A stretch of 54,113 bases of DNA, taken from Ignavibacteria bacterium (GTDB lineage Bacteria > Bacteroidota > Ignavibacteria > Ch128b). Within the stretch, counting starts at the first letter, position 1; each line of letters begins with the position of its first letter. The notes beneath the pieces are model-generated. The model was not told where the DNA came from, ran no database searches, and saw only the letters and a list, made by a program, of their open reading frames with translations. The position numbers were made by a program, and so were the translations under genes. Below, in pieces: positions 1-8,080 of this stretch. The stretch is taken from assembly GCA_016873845.1 (NCBI GenBank), contig VGVX01000009.1, positions 1 through 54,113 on the forward strand. Reading direction: 5' to 3'.

Positions 1-653
1 GGAATAATTTTAATATCCTCCGAAGATAAAAAGGGATAATTGATCAACAAATGTTCTTTAAGCTGTCTGGTATAGACAATTATTTTATTTGTATTTAAAA
101 GAACTCGTTGTTCCATTTTTTTTACTATAGTGCGGTGAATTGGAGTAGGATACCACGAAAGAACATCATCAAGCCATGCATCACGGTAATCTAAAATCAG
201 AGGAATATCGAATTTTCTTTTGAGTTCGTCGCCAATTCTAAAAGTAGTGTACGGCGGGGCGGTTGCAAATATTATGTCATGTTTTTCATTCTGTAAAAGC
301 TCAGAAGCAACTTTTAGTGCATCGGACATCCATCCGCGTTTGTTATCCGGAAGCAGAAAAGTCTGACTGACTCTGTTTAGGATTTTTCTCGAGAAATCGT
401 TTTTGAGTTTGGATTGAGAGAATAATCTCTGAGTTGGATCTTTGGGATTCGTTCTAACAATCCTAACTTTTGCATCCTCAACTTCCCTTAAAAGCGATTC
501 ATCAAAGGCATAATACGTTTTAGGATTAATTGTGAGAACCGTTGGCTCCCAATCAAAATCCTTCATGTACTTAACGAATTTTGTAATTCGCTGTACGCCA
601 CTAAAACCCATGGGCGGAAAATAATATGATATTACTAATACTTTATGCGGCAT
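1..653 (-). CDS. Glycosyltransferase family 4, N-terminal part (cut by window edge)
   Basis: Reading the minus strand from an ATG at 651-653 gives an uninterrupted frame of about 217 codons that runs off the left edge, so the C-terminal catalytic half is outside the window. The start 'ISYYFPPMGFSGVQR' is the usual opening of GT4 glycosyltransferases (an N-terminal Rossmann-like acceptor domain, with the glycine-rich loop after the FPP motif). Later 'LDYRDAWLDD' matches the conserved 'DxRDxW' region of the same subfamily. It would transfer a sugar from an activated nucleotide-sugar donor to an envelope glycan at the cytoplasmic face. It starts 6 nt after the aminopeptidase stop, so it is probably in the guaB-aminopeptidase operon. 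Donor and acceptor cannot be told. Confidence 0.8.
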   Translation of the reverse strand, partial: MPHKVLVISYYFPPMGFSGVQRITKFVKYMKDFDWEPTVLTINPKTYYAFDESLLREVEDAKVRIVRTNPKDPTQRLFSQSKLKNDFSRKILNRVSQTFLLPDNKRGWMSDALKVASELLQNEKHDIIFATAPPYTTFRIGDELKRKFDIPLILDYRDAWLDDVLSWYPTPIHRTIVKKMEQRVLLNTNKIIVYTRQLKEHLLINYPFLSSEDIKII

Positions 654-659
654 AAAAAA

Positions 660-1742
660 TTAAATGATTATAAGTTCACGGGGGAGTCTACTCAACACTT
701 CATTCCCTTTTCCCTTGATTAAAATGTCATCTTCAATCCGGACACCAAAGCATGATGGAATATATAATCCAGGTTCAATCGTAACAATTTGATTTTTGAA
801 CAGTTCATCATCGCTGTTCTTGGATATTCTTGGATATGAGTGCAAATCTAAACCAAGCCCGTGTCCCAATGCATGACCAAAATAACTTGCAAGCTTATAT
901 TTTGAGAAATATTCAATGACACTGTTATGAAGTGTTTTGACATTTGTTCCAGCTATAATTTTTTCGATAGAAAATTGATTCGCACGTAAAACAATTTCAT
1001 GAACTTGTAAATATTTTTCGGATGGTCTGCCAAAATAAATATTTCTTGTTAAATCTGAATAATAGCCGTTAACAACTGCTCCCCAGTCAATCAATATAGG
1101 AGAGTTTAATTTCAATTTAGTGGCTTTTGATTTCCCATGCGGCAGAGAAGAGTTTTTTCCAAACAGCACGATTGGGGAAAAATTTTCTTCTTCAGATCCA
1201 TTTATATTTAGACGATACCTGAGTTCAGTCTGGAGTTCATGTTCAGAAATTCCCTCTTTTACGTAAGGAATGATTTGCAGAAATGATTTCTCTGCAATTC
1301 GCACAGCTTTACTTATCGATTCAATAGCGAACCCATCATGAATTGAAATCGTACAGTCAAGTAATCTATCATTTAGCTTAATCTTTCTTTCTCCGAATAT
1401 TTTAATCAAATCCTTGTAAAGCTTAATGGGATGTTTCTCTGTTTGCAGTAAAATTTCAACAAAGGTATTTTTGCTAAATAACGAAGCAAGAGTTTTAATA
1501 ATGAAAATTTCGCAGATAAAAATCTCAGCAAGTGAATTTAACTTGAGTGATTCCTCCTTGTATCTAGAATCAGTAATTATTATGAATTTATCACTGGTTA
1601 AGATACAGCAGGCATTAGAAGAATTTAATCCAGTAAGGTAACGTAAATCATTGGGAGTGAAACTGATGAAAGCACGACTTTTTGTTAGAGATAAACTTCT
1701 CCTTACAGATGATATTCTTCTCTTGAATTGTCGTTTATTCAT
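660..1742 (-). CDS. M24-family aminopeptidase (Xaa-Pro type, PepQ/PepP-like)
   Basis: A 360-residue creatinase-fold metallopeptidase. An N-terminal domain of about 130 residues is followed by the catalytic 'pita-bread' domain. The five metal ligands can be placed: D219 in 'LIDWGAVVNGYYSD', D230 in the same stretch, H294 in 'GHALGHGLGL', E323 in 'TIEPGLY' and E337 in 'VRIEDD'. These proteins cleave the N-terminal residue before proline or hydrolyse X-Pro dipeptides in the cytoplasm, with two Mn or Co ions. The length is normal for Xaa-Pro dipeptidase/aminopeptidase; which of the two cannot be settled. Its ATG overlaps the guaB stop as TGATG, so translation is coupled. Confidence 0.88.
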   Translation of the reverse strand: MNKRQFKRRISSVRRSLSLTKSRAFISFTPNDLRYLTGLNSSNACCILTSDKFIIITDSRYKEESLKLNSLAEIFICEIFIIKTLASLFSKNTFVEILLQTEKHPIKLYKDLIKIFGERKIKLNDRLLDCTISIHDGFAIESISKAVRIAEKSFLQIIPYVKEGISEHELQTELRYRLNINGSEEENFSPIVLFGKNSSLPHGKSKATKLKLNSPILIDWGAVVNGYYSDLTRNIYFGRPSEKYLQVHEIVLRANQFSIEKIIAGTNVKTLHNSVIEYFSKYKLASYFGHALGHGLGLDLHSYPRISKNSDDELFKNQIVTIEPGLYIPSCFGVRIEDDILIKGKGNEVLSRLPRELIII

Positions 1743-3214
1743 CAGTTAATCTTAGTACGGTAGTTTGGTGATTCTTTCGTGATGATTATATCATGCGGAT
1801 GGCTTTCCCGCAGTCCAGCCTCAGTAACCTTGATAAATTTTGATTTCGTTTTTAGTTCATCGATATTTTTGACTCCGCAATAACCCATTGCAGATCTTAA
1901 TCCGCCAAGCATCTGATAAATTGTATCGGATAAAGGACCTTTAAATGGAACTCGTCCTTCGATTCCTTCAGGAACAAGTTTAGTGATATCTTCTTCGACA
2001 TCCTGAAAATATCTATCTTTACTCCCTTTTTGCATAGCAGAAAGAGAACCCATTCCTCTATAAACTTTAAAGCTTCTCCCTTCATATAGAATTTTTTCAC
2101 CAGGACTTTCCTCAACTCCAGCGAATAATCCTCCAATCATCACTGAATCAGCACCGGCTGCAATCGCTTTAGGAATATCTCCTGTTTGTTTAATTCCACC
2201 ATCGGCAATAATAGGCACTTTAAATTTTCCGGCTGCTTTAGAACATTCAATCACAGCTGAGATCTGTGGTACACCAATTCCAGCGATCACACGGGTTGTA
2301 CAAATTGAACCCGGACCAATTCCGACTTTAACACAATCTGCACCAGCCTTGATCACATCTGTTGTTGCCTCTGCAGTCCCAACATTTCCTGCAATAATTT
2401 CAATTGAAGGATATTTCTTTTTAATATTTCTAACCATGTCCAAGACACCTTGGGAATGCGCATGAGCCGTATCGACAGCTATAATATCGACTGATGATTT
2501 TACCAGCTCATCAACACGTTCAATCGTCGTCCCATCAATACCAACTGCAGCACCTACTCTCAATCGACCGAAGTTGTCTTTACAAGCAAATGGATGCTTT
2601 TTCTTTTTTTGAATATCTTTAAATGTAATCAGTCCTATTAACTTTCCTTTTTTATCCACAACCGGTAATTTTTCAATTTTATATTTCTGGAGAATCTGTT
2701 CAGCTTTTTCTAAAGTAGTTCCTGAAGTTGTTGTGATTAAATTTTCCTTAGTCATTATCTCTTGAACATGAAGATTGAGATTAGGTTCAAATCTTAAATC
2801 TCTATTTGTGAGAATTCCAACTAAAAAAAGATCGTCATTAATAACTGGAATTCCGGAAATGTGATATTTCTGCATTAGTTCAAGTGCCTCACGAACAGTT
2901 TGTTCAGGCCGAACAGTAATTGGATCCTTTATCATCCCGCTTTCTGATCGCTTGACTTTTTCGACCATTTCTTTTTGCTGTGAGATCGACATATTCTTGT
3001 GCAAAATTCCAATTCCCCCCTCACGAGCGATGGCGATTGCAAATTCATATTCGGTAACCGTATCCATTGCAGCAGAGATGATTGGAATATTTAGTATGAT
3101 ACTATTTGTGAGTTTCGTTTTCAGGTCAACATTTCGTGGAAGTACGTTTGACTTCCTCGGAACAAGCAGTACATCATCAAATGTTAGTGCTTCAAATAAG
3201 ACTTTCTCTTTCAT
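1742..3214 (-). CDS. guaB: Inosine-5'-monophosphate dehydrogenase
   Basis: Full-length 490-residue IMPDH, which oxidises IMP to XMP with NAD+, the committed step to GMP. The N-terminus 'LTFDDVLLVPRKSNVLP' is diagnostic. The TIM barrel is interrupted by two CBS domains (about residues 92-205, 'MIKDPITVRPEQTVREAL' and 'IMTKENLITTTSGTTLEKA'), which bind regulatory nucleotides in this family. The catalytic loop 'VGIGPGSICTTRVIAG' carries the nucleophile Cys305, and the phosphate-site 'ADGGIKQTGD' and flap 'MGYCGVKN' regions are intact. It begins 39 nt after the acyl-CoA dehydrogenase stop and its stop overlaps the next start by 1 nt. No separate terminator or promoter is obvious in the 39-nt gap. 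Confidence 0.97.
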   Translation of the reverse strand: MKEKVLFEALTFDDVLLVPRKSNVLPRNVDLKTKLTNSIILNIPIISAAMDTVTEYEFAIAIAREGGIGILHKNMSISQQKEMVEKVKRSESGMIKDPITVRPEQTVREALELMQKYHISGIPVINDDLFLVGILTNRDLRFEPNLNLHVQEIMTKENLITTTSGTTLEKAEQILQKYKIEKLPVVDKKGKLIGLITFKDIQKKKKHPFACKDNFGRLRVGAAVGIDGTTIERVDELVKSSVDIIAVDTAHAHSQGVLDMVRNIKKKYPSIEIIAGNVGTAEATTDVIKAGADCVKVGIGPGSICTTRVIAGIGVPQISAVIECSKAAGKFKVPIIADGGIKQTGDIPKAIAAGADSVMIGGLFAGVEESPGEKILYEGRSFKVYRGMGSLSAMQKGSKDRYFQDVEEDITKLVPEGIEGRVPFKGPLSDTIYQMLGGLRSAMGYCGVKNIDELKTKSKFIKVTEAGLRESHPHDIIITKESPNYRTKIN

Positions 3215-3253
3215 TTCTATCTCAAATGTTTTTATACTTTGAATATAATATTC

Positions 3254-4420
3254 TTAATCATACGCAGGGTAGCCGGTAATGTCTTCTCCAACTATTAAGG
3301 TATGCATTTCATGAGTACCTTCGTACGTTTTCACTGATTCTAAATTAGCTGCATGCCTCATTACCGGATATTCATCAAGAATTCCGTTTGCACCTAAAAT
3401 CTCACGGGATATTCTGCAAAGATTCAGAGCAACATCACAGTTGTTCCGCTTTGCAAGTGATATCTGTGTAAATTTTGCTTTTCCTTGATCTTTCAGTTTT
3501 CCCAATTGAAAAACTATAAGCTGTGCTTTGGTGATTTCAGTAAGCATGTTGACTAATTTTGCTTGAGTTAATTGGTAAGCTGCTATTGGTTTCGAAAATT
3601 GCACCCGCGACTTTGCGTATTCAAGTGCAGTCGTGTAAGCAACCATCATTGAACCGATAACGCCCCACGCAATTCCGTATCGTGCTTGACTCAAACACAT
3701 TAACGGAGATTTTAATCCCGATGTATTTGGAAGAAAATGGCTTTCAGGAACAAATACATTGTCAAAAATCAATTCTGAAGTAATTGAAGCACGCAGAGAA
3801 TGTTTATTCTTTGTTTCAGGCGCCGTGAACCCTTTGAAGTCTTTCTCAACTAAAAATCCATTAACTATACCATCCAGCTTTGCCCAAACCACAGCCACGT
3901 CCGCAATTGTTCCGTTTGTAATCCACATCTTTGCTCCATTCAATACATATCCTCCATCAACTTTTTCCGCACGTGTTATCATTCCTCCGGGATTTGACCC
4001 ATAATCAGGTTCAGTCAGTCCGAAACATCCAACTTTTTCTCCCTTCGATAATTTTGGCAACCAACAAAACCTTTGTGCCTCACTGCCAAAGGTAAAAATT
4101 GGATACATAACTAAAGCACTCTGCACTGATGCAAAACTTCTTATTCCACTATCGCCGCGTTCGAGTTCTTGCATTATCATACCATAAGCTATGTTATTAA
4201 GTTCAGCACATCCATACTTTTGCGGTAGAGTTGCACCGAAAACACCGAGCTCAGCGAGTTTTTGGACCAAGTCAATTGGAAATGTTCCATCACGATAATG
4301 CTTTTCAATAATTGGAATAACATTATCGTCGACAAATTCTCTAAGAGTATTTCTAATTAATTTTTCTTCTTCCGTGAAGGAATCGTCGATCGAATAATAA
4401 TCAACACCAGTGAATTTCAT
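3254..4420 (-). CDS. Acyl-CoA dehydrogenase, glutaryl-CoA dehydrogenase-like
   Basis: A 388-residue FAD-dependent acyl-CoA dehydrogenase. It has the N-terminal all-alpha domain, the FAD/substrate signature 'GCFGLTEPDYGSNPGGM' near residue 135 and the C-terminal helical domain. The end 'VKTYEGTHEMHTLIVGEDITG' closely follows the glutaryl-CoA dehydrogenase subgroup (YEGTHxxHxLxxGxxITG) and contains the catalytic base Glu. Family members alpha,beta-dehydrogenate short or branched acyl-CoA thioesters and pass electrons to ETF; the glutaryl type also decarboxylates. No ETF or glutaryl-CoA pathway gene is in the window, so the substrate is uncertain. It is the first gene of a leftward run with guaB. 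The upstream 188 nt separates it from the divergent tRNA-Leu. Confidence 0.88.
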   Translation of the reverse strand: MKFTGVDYYSIDDSFTEEEKLIRNTLREFVDDNVIPIIEKHYRDGTFPIDLVQKLAELGVFGATLPQKYGCAELNNIAYGMIMQELERGDSGIRSFASVQSALVMYPIFTFGSEAQRFCWLPKLSKGEKVGCFGLTEPDYGSNPGGMITRAEKVDGGYVLNGAKMWITNGTIADVAVVWAKLDGIVNGFLVEKDFKGFTAPETKNKHSLRASITSELIFDNVFVPESHFLPNTSGLKSPLMCLSQARYGIAWGVIGSMMVAYTTALEYAKSRVQFSKPIAAYQLTQAKLVNMLTEITKAQLIVFQLGKLKDQGKAKFTQISLAKRNNCDVALNLCRISREILGANGILDEYPVMRHAANLESVKTYEGTHEMHTLIVGEDITGYPAYD

Positions 4421-4550
4421 TTTACCTCAAGAATTTATTTCCAAGTTATGGATGCACAAATAAATAAGCAAGAAAGTTGCTTATAATTGAATTCTATGAT
4501 AAAAAACTTCATTTCGGAATTAAAACAAGTGATTACGGCTAATGAACTTT

Positions 4551-4578
4551 TTGAAGACAAATATTTTTGTTACTTTTG
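4551..4578 (+). promoter_or_regulatory. Bacteroidota-type promoter for tRNA-Leu/tig/clpP
   Basis: TTG at 4551-4553 and TACTTTTG at 4571-4578 fit the Bacteroidota consensus TTG...TAnnTTTG with 17 nt between. Transcription would start near 4585, about 25 nt before the tRNA. This is a pattern match only; no transcription start is known. Confidence 0.4.
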
Positions 4579-4608
4579 TAACCGAATTTCGAAATGATAT
4601 ATATTACT

Positions 4609-4690
4609 GCGAAAGTGGCGGAACTGGCAGACGCGCTAGACTTAGGATCTAGTGAGGAAACTCGTAGGGGTTCGAGTCCCCTCTTTCGCA
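4609..4690 (+). tRNA. tRNA-Leu (UAG anticodon)
   Basis: The acceptor arms GCGAAAG and CTTTCGC (4609-4615 and 4683-4689) pair perfectly. The anticodon stem CTAGA/TCTAG frames the loop CTTAGGA with anticodon TAG. A long variable arm typical of class II tRNAs follows, and the T-arm is GGGGTTCGAGTCCCC. The discriminator is A and CCA is not encoded. The trigger-factor start lies 26 nt downstream with its own ribosome site, so tRNA and tig probably share a transcript. Confidence 0.97.
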
Positions 4691-4704
4691 CTAACAAAAA
4701 CATT

Positions 4705-4710
4705 AAGAGG
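4705..4710 (+). promoter_or_regulatory. Ribosome binding site AAGAGG deciding the tig TTG start
   Basis: AAGAGG lies 5 nt before TTG at 4716. In a genome where most starts have no Shine-Dalgarno site, this supports the rare TTG as the real start of trigger factor. Confidence 0.6.
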
Positions 4711-4715
4711 TAAAT

Positions 4716-5999
4716 TTGAGTATAGAAGTCCAAAAGTTGGAAAATTGTGAACATGAAATGTCTGTAAAAATGGATTCTGCTGAAGCATCTGATTTTTTCG
4801 AAAAGATGTATCAACGTGAGGCTAAAAAAATTACAATTACTGGTTTTAGAAAAGGGAAAGCTCCACTCTCCCTCGTAAAAAAAACTCATGGAGAAAGTTT
4901 AAAAATTCAAAATCTTGACAAAATCGTTGTTGAAAAATTCTGGAAAGAAATCGATGCAAGAAATATTGATGTAATTAGTACACCCGTACTTTCACATTTG
5001 GATATCGATGATAATGACAACATCGAATTCAAAATGAAGTATGAGACATATCCTGAAATAGAGTTAAAAGATATCAAAAAAATAGCAGCAGAAAAAATAG
5101 AATACGAAATAAGTGAAGACTTTATTGATGAAGAAATAAAACAAGTTCTATTCTCAAAACATAAATCTGAAGTAATAGATTCAGTAGTCGATAATGAAGT
5201 TATAATCGAGATAGAGATTGTACGCGTGGATAAAAGCGGTTTAGCAATCATTGGCGAGAAAACCGAAAAAACAAAACTTTACTTGAATTCTCCAGATGCA
5301 AACAAAAATTTGATCGAGTCTTTAATTTCAAAAAACTCCGGAGATGAATTTATTTTTACCCATGTTCCTCAGCATGAACATCATGAAGGGCATGACCATG
5401 TACCCGAAGAGGAAAAATTCCAAGTTAAAGTTTGCTCTGTTGAAAAAGTTATTTTACCCGAACTGAATGACGAGTTTGTATCTGAACTAACGAAGGGTGA
5501 AATTAAAACTGTACCAGAGTTTCGTCAAAAGGTGAAAGATAATTTAGTCGGAAGATATGAAAATATATCACAAAGAATCTTTCACTCGAGTTTAATGAGT
5601 GAGCTTGTCCGTCAAAATGATTTCAATCCTCCAAATAGTTTCATAGAAAAAACTTTGGCTTCATTTATTGAAGAGGAAAAAACTAAATACCCGAACAAGA
5701 AATTTCCATCGGAAGTTAATATAGAAAAAATGCGTGAATCCAAGAAGCCCGATGCAATTTGGGGAGTTAAGTGGATGATCTTGCGTGATAAGCTTCTTCA
5801 GGATCACAACCTTAAAGTTGATGATGAAGAGATTGATAAAGTTGCTGAGACCGAATCAGAAAAAACCGGCATCACAAAAAATAAGATGAAAGAATATTTG
5901 ACTAATTCTAGTTACTTCCTTTCGAATCTCAAGAATGAAAAAGCGTTTAAACTGCTAAAAGAAAATGCACAAATAAAAACTGTTAAAAAAAGTGTTTAA
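4716..5999 (+). CDS. tig: Trigger factor (ribosome-associated chaperone / prolyl isomerase)
   Basis: A 427-residue protein beginning at TTG. The N-terminal ribosome-binding domain contains the signature 'GFRKGKAP' (residues 43-50), which docks on ribosomal protein L23. An FKBP-type prolyl isomerase domain (about 150-245) and the C-terminal chaperone arms follow, ending with a Lys-rich tail. It shields nascent chains as they leave the ribosome. Oddly, residues 216-228 ('HVPQHEHHEGHDH') hold six histidines where ordinary trigger factors have an acidic/aromatic stretch of the isomerase domain; this could bind a metal or weaken isomerase activity. It is followed 12 nt later by clpP, the common tig-clpP pairing, but clpX is absent here. 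Confidence 0.94.
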   Translation: MSIEVQKLENCEHEMSVKMDSAEASDFFEKMYQREAKKITITGFRKGKAPLSLVKKTHGESLKIQNLDKIVVEKFWKEIDARNIDVISTPVLSHLDIDDNDNIEFKMKYETYPEIELKDIKKIAAEKIEYEISEDFIDEEIKQVLFSKHKSEVIDSVVDNEVIIEIEIVRVDKSGLAIIGEKTEKTKLYLNSPDANKNLIESLISKNSGDEFIFTHVPQHEHHEGHDHVPEEEKFQVKVCSVEKVILPELNDEFVSELTKGEIKTVPEFRQKVKDNLVGRYENISQRIFHSSLMSELVRQNDFNPPNSFIEKTLASFIEEEKTKYPNKKFPSEVNIEKMRESKKPDAIWGVKWMILRDKLLQDHNLKVDDEEIDKVAETESEKTGITKNKMKEYLTNSSYFLSNLKNEKAFKLLKENAQIKTVKKSV

Positions 6000-6011
6000 T
6001 TAGGAGTATAT

Positions 6012-6629
6012 ATGAGCGAGAAAATATACAATCAGTTAGTTCCATACGTAATTGAACAAACTGGCCGCGGTGAACGCGGAATGGACATCTTCTCACGATT
6101 ACTACGTGAAAGAATTATTATTATTGGTACTCCAATCGACGATCATATTGCAAGTCTGATAATTGCACAATTGATTTTCCTCGAATCTGAGGATCCGGAT
6201 AAAGATATTAACCTCTATGTCAATTCTCCTGGCGGAAGTGTAAGTGCTGGATTGGCAATTTACGATACAATGCAATATATCAAGTGTGATATTGCAACAA
6301 TCTGTATCGGACTTGCTGCAAGCATGGGTGCAATTCTCCTCGCTGGTGGAACTAAAGGGAAAAGAACTTCTTTACCAAATTCTCGAATTATGATCCATCA
6401 GCCATGGGGAGGATTTCAAGGAACTGCATCTGATATCAGTATTCAAGCTGAAGAGATAATTAAGATCAAGCAAAGACTGAATCAAATATTATCACAGCAT
6501 ACTGGAAAAGAGATCGAGCAGATCGAGAAAGATACTGATAGAGATCGTTATATGTCGGTTGAAGATGCAAAAGAGTACGGAATAATTGATAATATTTTAG
6601 TTAAGCGAACAGACGTTAAAAAAAAATAA
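6012..6629 (+). CDS. clpP: ATP-dependent Clp protease proteolytic subunit
   Basis: A 205-residue ClpP with the full serine protease triad: Ser104 in '[11 protein letters not shown]', His129 in '[11 protein letters not shown]' and the Asp of 'DTDRDRYMS'. The N-terminus '[20 protein letters not shown]' is the standard axial-loop and propeptide region. ClpP forms a two-ring tetradecamer that degrades proteins unfolded by ClpX or ClpA. The preceding sequence TTAGGAGTATATATG gives a good GGAG ribosome site, and the gene sits 12 nt after tig. The stop nearly abuts the convergent sigma-factor stop (1 nt apart), leaving no room for a conventional terminator hairpin between them. Confidence 0.97.
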   Translation: MSEKIYNQLVPYVIEQTGRGERGMDIFSRLLRERIIIIGTPIDDHIASLIIAQLIFLESEDPDKDINLYVNSPGGSVSAGLAIYDTMQYIKCDIATICIGLAASMGAILLAGGTKGKRTSLPNSRIMIHQPWGGFQGTASDISIQAEEIIKIKQRLNQILSQHTGKEIEQIEKDTDRDRYMSVEDAKEYGIIDNILVKRTDVKKK

Positions 6630-6630
6630 T

Positions 6631-7236
6631 TCAGATCATCCTGATCTTATCTTTAAGCTGTTTATTGAGCAATTCCCTCGCTCTGAAAAGATGGGCTTTT
6701 ACCGTACCAAGCGGCAGATCCATCAATTCGGCAATTTCTTCATAAGACATATCCTCTTGATGTCTTAATTCAATTACTTTCTTATATCTTTCTGGAAGTG
6801 AATCTATTGCATTATTAATAATTTGCTGCCGCTGTTCAAGAATAATTTCTTTATCTGCAAGAAAGGATGTATCGGGAATTTCAAATGGGCCATCATTCTC
6901 TACATCTTCCATTCCAGATTCGATTGAAAAAGTCGTCAGTTTCTTTTTCCTGATGTAATCGATTGTATTGTTTATACCAATCCTAAACAGCCAAGTTGAA
7001 AAAGCAAACTCTTGATTGTATGATGGCAAAGAAGCGAAAGCTTTAATGAATGCTTCTTGCGTAAGATCTTCGACTTCTTTCTTGTCGAATACCATTTTAT
7101 AGATCAAGCTTTGCAGAGAAGGTTTGTACTTCTTCAATAGCCAGGAATAAGCATCTTGGTCACCACTTATTGCTGCCCTAACATGGATCAAGTCATCTTG
7201 CTTGGAATTTTCAGTTTTCTTTTCTGCAGGAGTCAT
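6631..7236 (-). CDS. RNA polymerase sigma factor, ECF/sigma-70 type
   Basis: A 201-residue group 4 sigma factor. Sigma region 2 spans about residues 22-95 ('DLTQEAFIKAFASLPSY', 'STWLFRIGINNTIDYIRKKK'). Region 4 spans about 135-190 ('LPERYKKVIELRHQEDMSY' and the helix-turn-helix 'YEEIAELMDLPLGTVKAHLF'). It would direct RNA polymerase to a small regulon. Its ATG at 7236 lies inside the preceding membrane-protein gene (26-nt overlap), so the two are translationally linked. No recognisable anti-sigma factor with a zinc or ASD motif is present, so the membrane protein is the only candidate partner nearby. Confidence 0.92.
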   Translation of the reverse strand: MTPAEKKTENSKQDDLIHVRAAISGDQDAYSWLLKKYKPSLQSLIYKMVFDKKEVEDLTQEAFIKAFASLPSYNQEFAFSTWLFRIGINNTIDYIRKKKLTTFSIESGMEDVENDGPFEIPDTSFLADKEIILEQRQQIINNAIDSLPERYKKVIELRHQEDMSYEEIAELMDLPLGTVKAHLFRARELLNKQLKDKIRMI

Positions 7237-8080
7237 CTGAAGTAATTTTTTCTAACTCTTTTTTGAGATACAAACCATCTTTTTTTAATGATATGTAATC
7301 ATATAAAATAATGAAACAAAGATATGTAATTGAGCTAAAAAACAAAAAGAATATGATTGAGAACAATCCAATGATTCTAAGAATAGTAATTCTATCTTCG
7401 ATAAATACAAATAATTCACCGCCAAGAAATACTCTGATGAATTCATAAGCAAGAAAGATAGATACGAAAACAGTCGACGCAGCTATCACTAAGAGTATTC
7501 GTGAGGTTAATCCGATTATAAACGATTTCCACCAAAAATGTTGGATTTGTTTTTGCAGTGATATCCGCATCACTGACGATTGTCTTACTTTGAAATAATG
7601 AATCCAATCATGATAAAAGTAAGTTGAAGTAATCGGAAATATCATATTGATGATCGCCGGCATTACCAGAAATACTATAAATACTAACGTTGAAAAATTT
7701 GAGACTAAAATCTGTAAAGAGCTTTGAATAATAATTTGTGGCAATGAATACCAGATAATTTTTGTGCTATAGAAATCTGTGCGTAGCAAAAATCTTTTTG
7801 ATAGCTGAATCCGAGTAGATGATTGTATACTTATGAGCAGTATAATCAGAATAATCACCACATATATACCATTTGCTGAATTTAGATATGAATAATTAAG
7901 TTGAAAATCGAGTTGAAGTATGGTAAACATTGCGAGCAAGATTAAAATTAAATTAAGCAGAAATACACGCGAAAATATATATCCGATGTTATCGAAGAAT
8001 ATTTTAATAGCTGCTGCAATGAAATCCAAAGAGCCAACAGGTTCATTCTCTTCTAAGTATGTATTTATATCTTTCGCCAA
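7211..8080 (-). CDS. Polytopic membrane protein of unknown function
   Basis: 289 residues with about five or six hydrophobic helices (roughly 36-60, 70-88, 120-150, 185-215, 230-270). The last helix runs into 'LYDYISLKKDGLYLKKEL', which resembles the C-terminal 'YYDLRxRxEGxDLE' end of several membrane-protein families of unknown function. I do not recognise a catalytic motif. It overlaps comEC by 16 nt upstream and the sigma factor by 26 nt downstream. A role in controlling that sigma factor is possible from position alone. Confidence 0.78.
   Translation of the reverse strand: MAKDINTYLEENEPVGSLDFIAAAIKIFFDNIGYIFSRVFLLNLILILLAMFTILQLDFQLNYSYLNSANGIYVVIILIILLISIQSSTRIQLSKRFLLRTDFYSTKIIWYSLPQIIIQSSLQILVSNFSTLVFIVFLVMPAIINMIFPITSTYFYHDWIHYFKVRQSSVMRISLQKQIQHFWWKSFIIGLTSRILLVIAASTVFVSIFLAYEFIRVFLGGELFVFIEDRITILRIIGLFSIIFFLFFSSITYLCFIILYDYISLKKDGLYLKKELEKITSDDSCRKEN

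Noticed and set aside
4539-4889. Open frame on the minus strand over tRNA-Leu and the tig start
   Set aside because: It covers a tRNA on the opposite strand and the N-terminal coding part of tig, and has no family resemblance.
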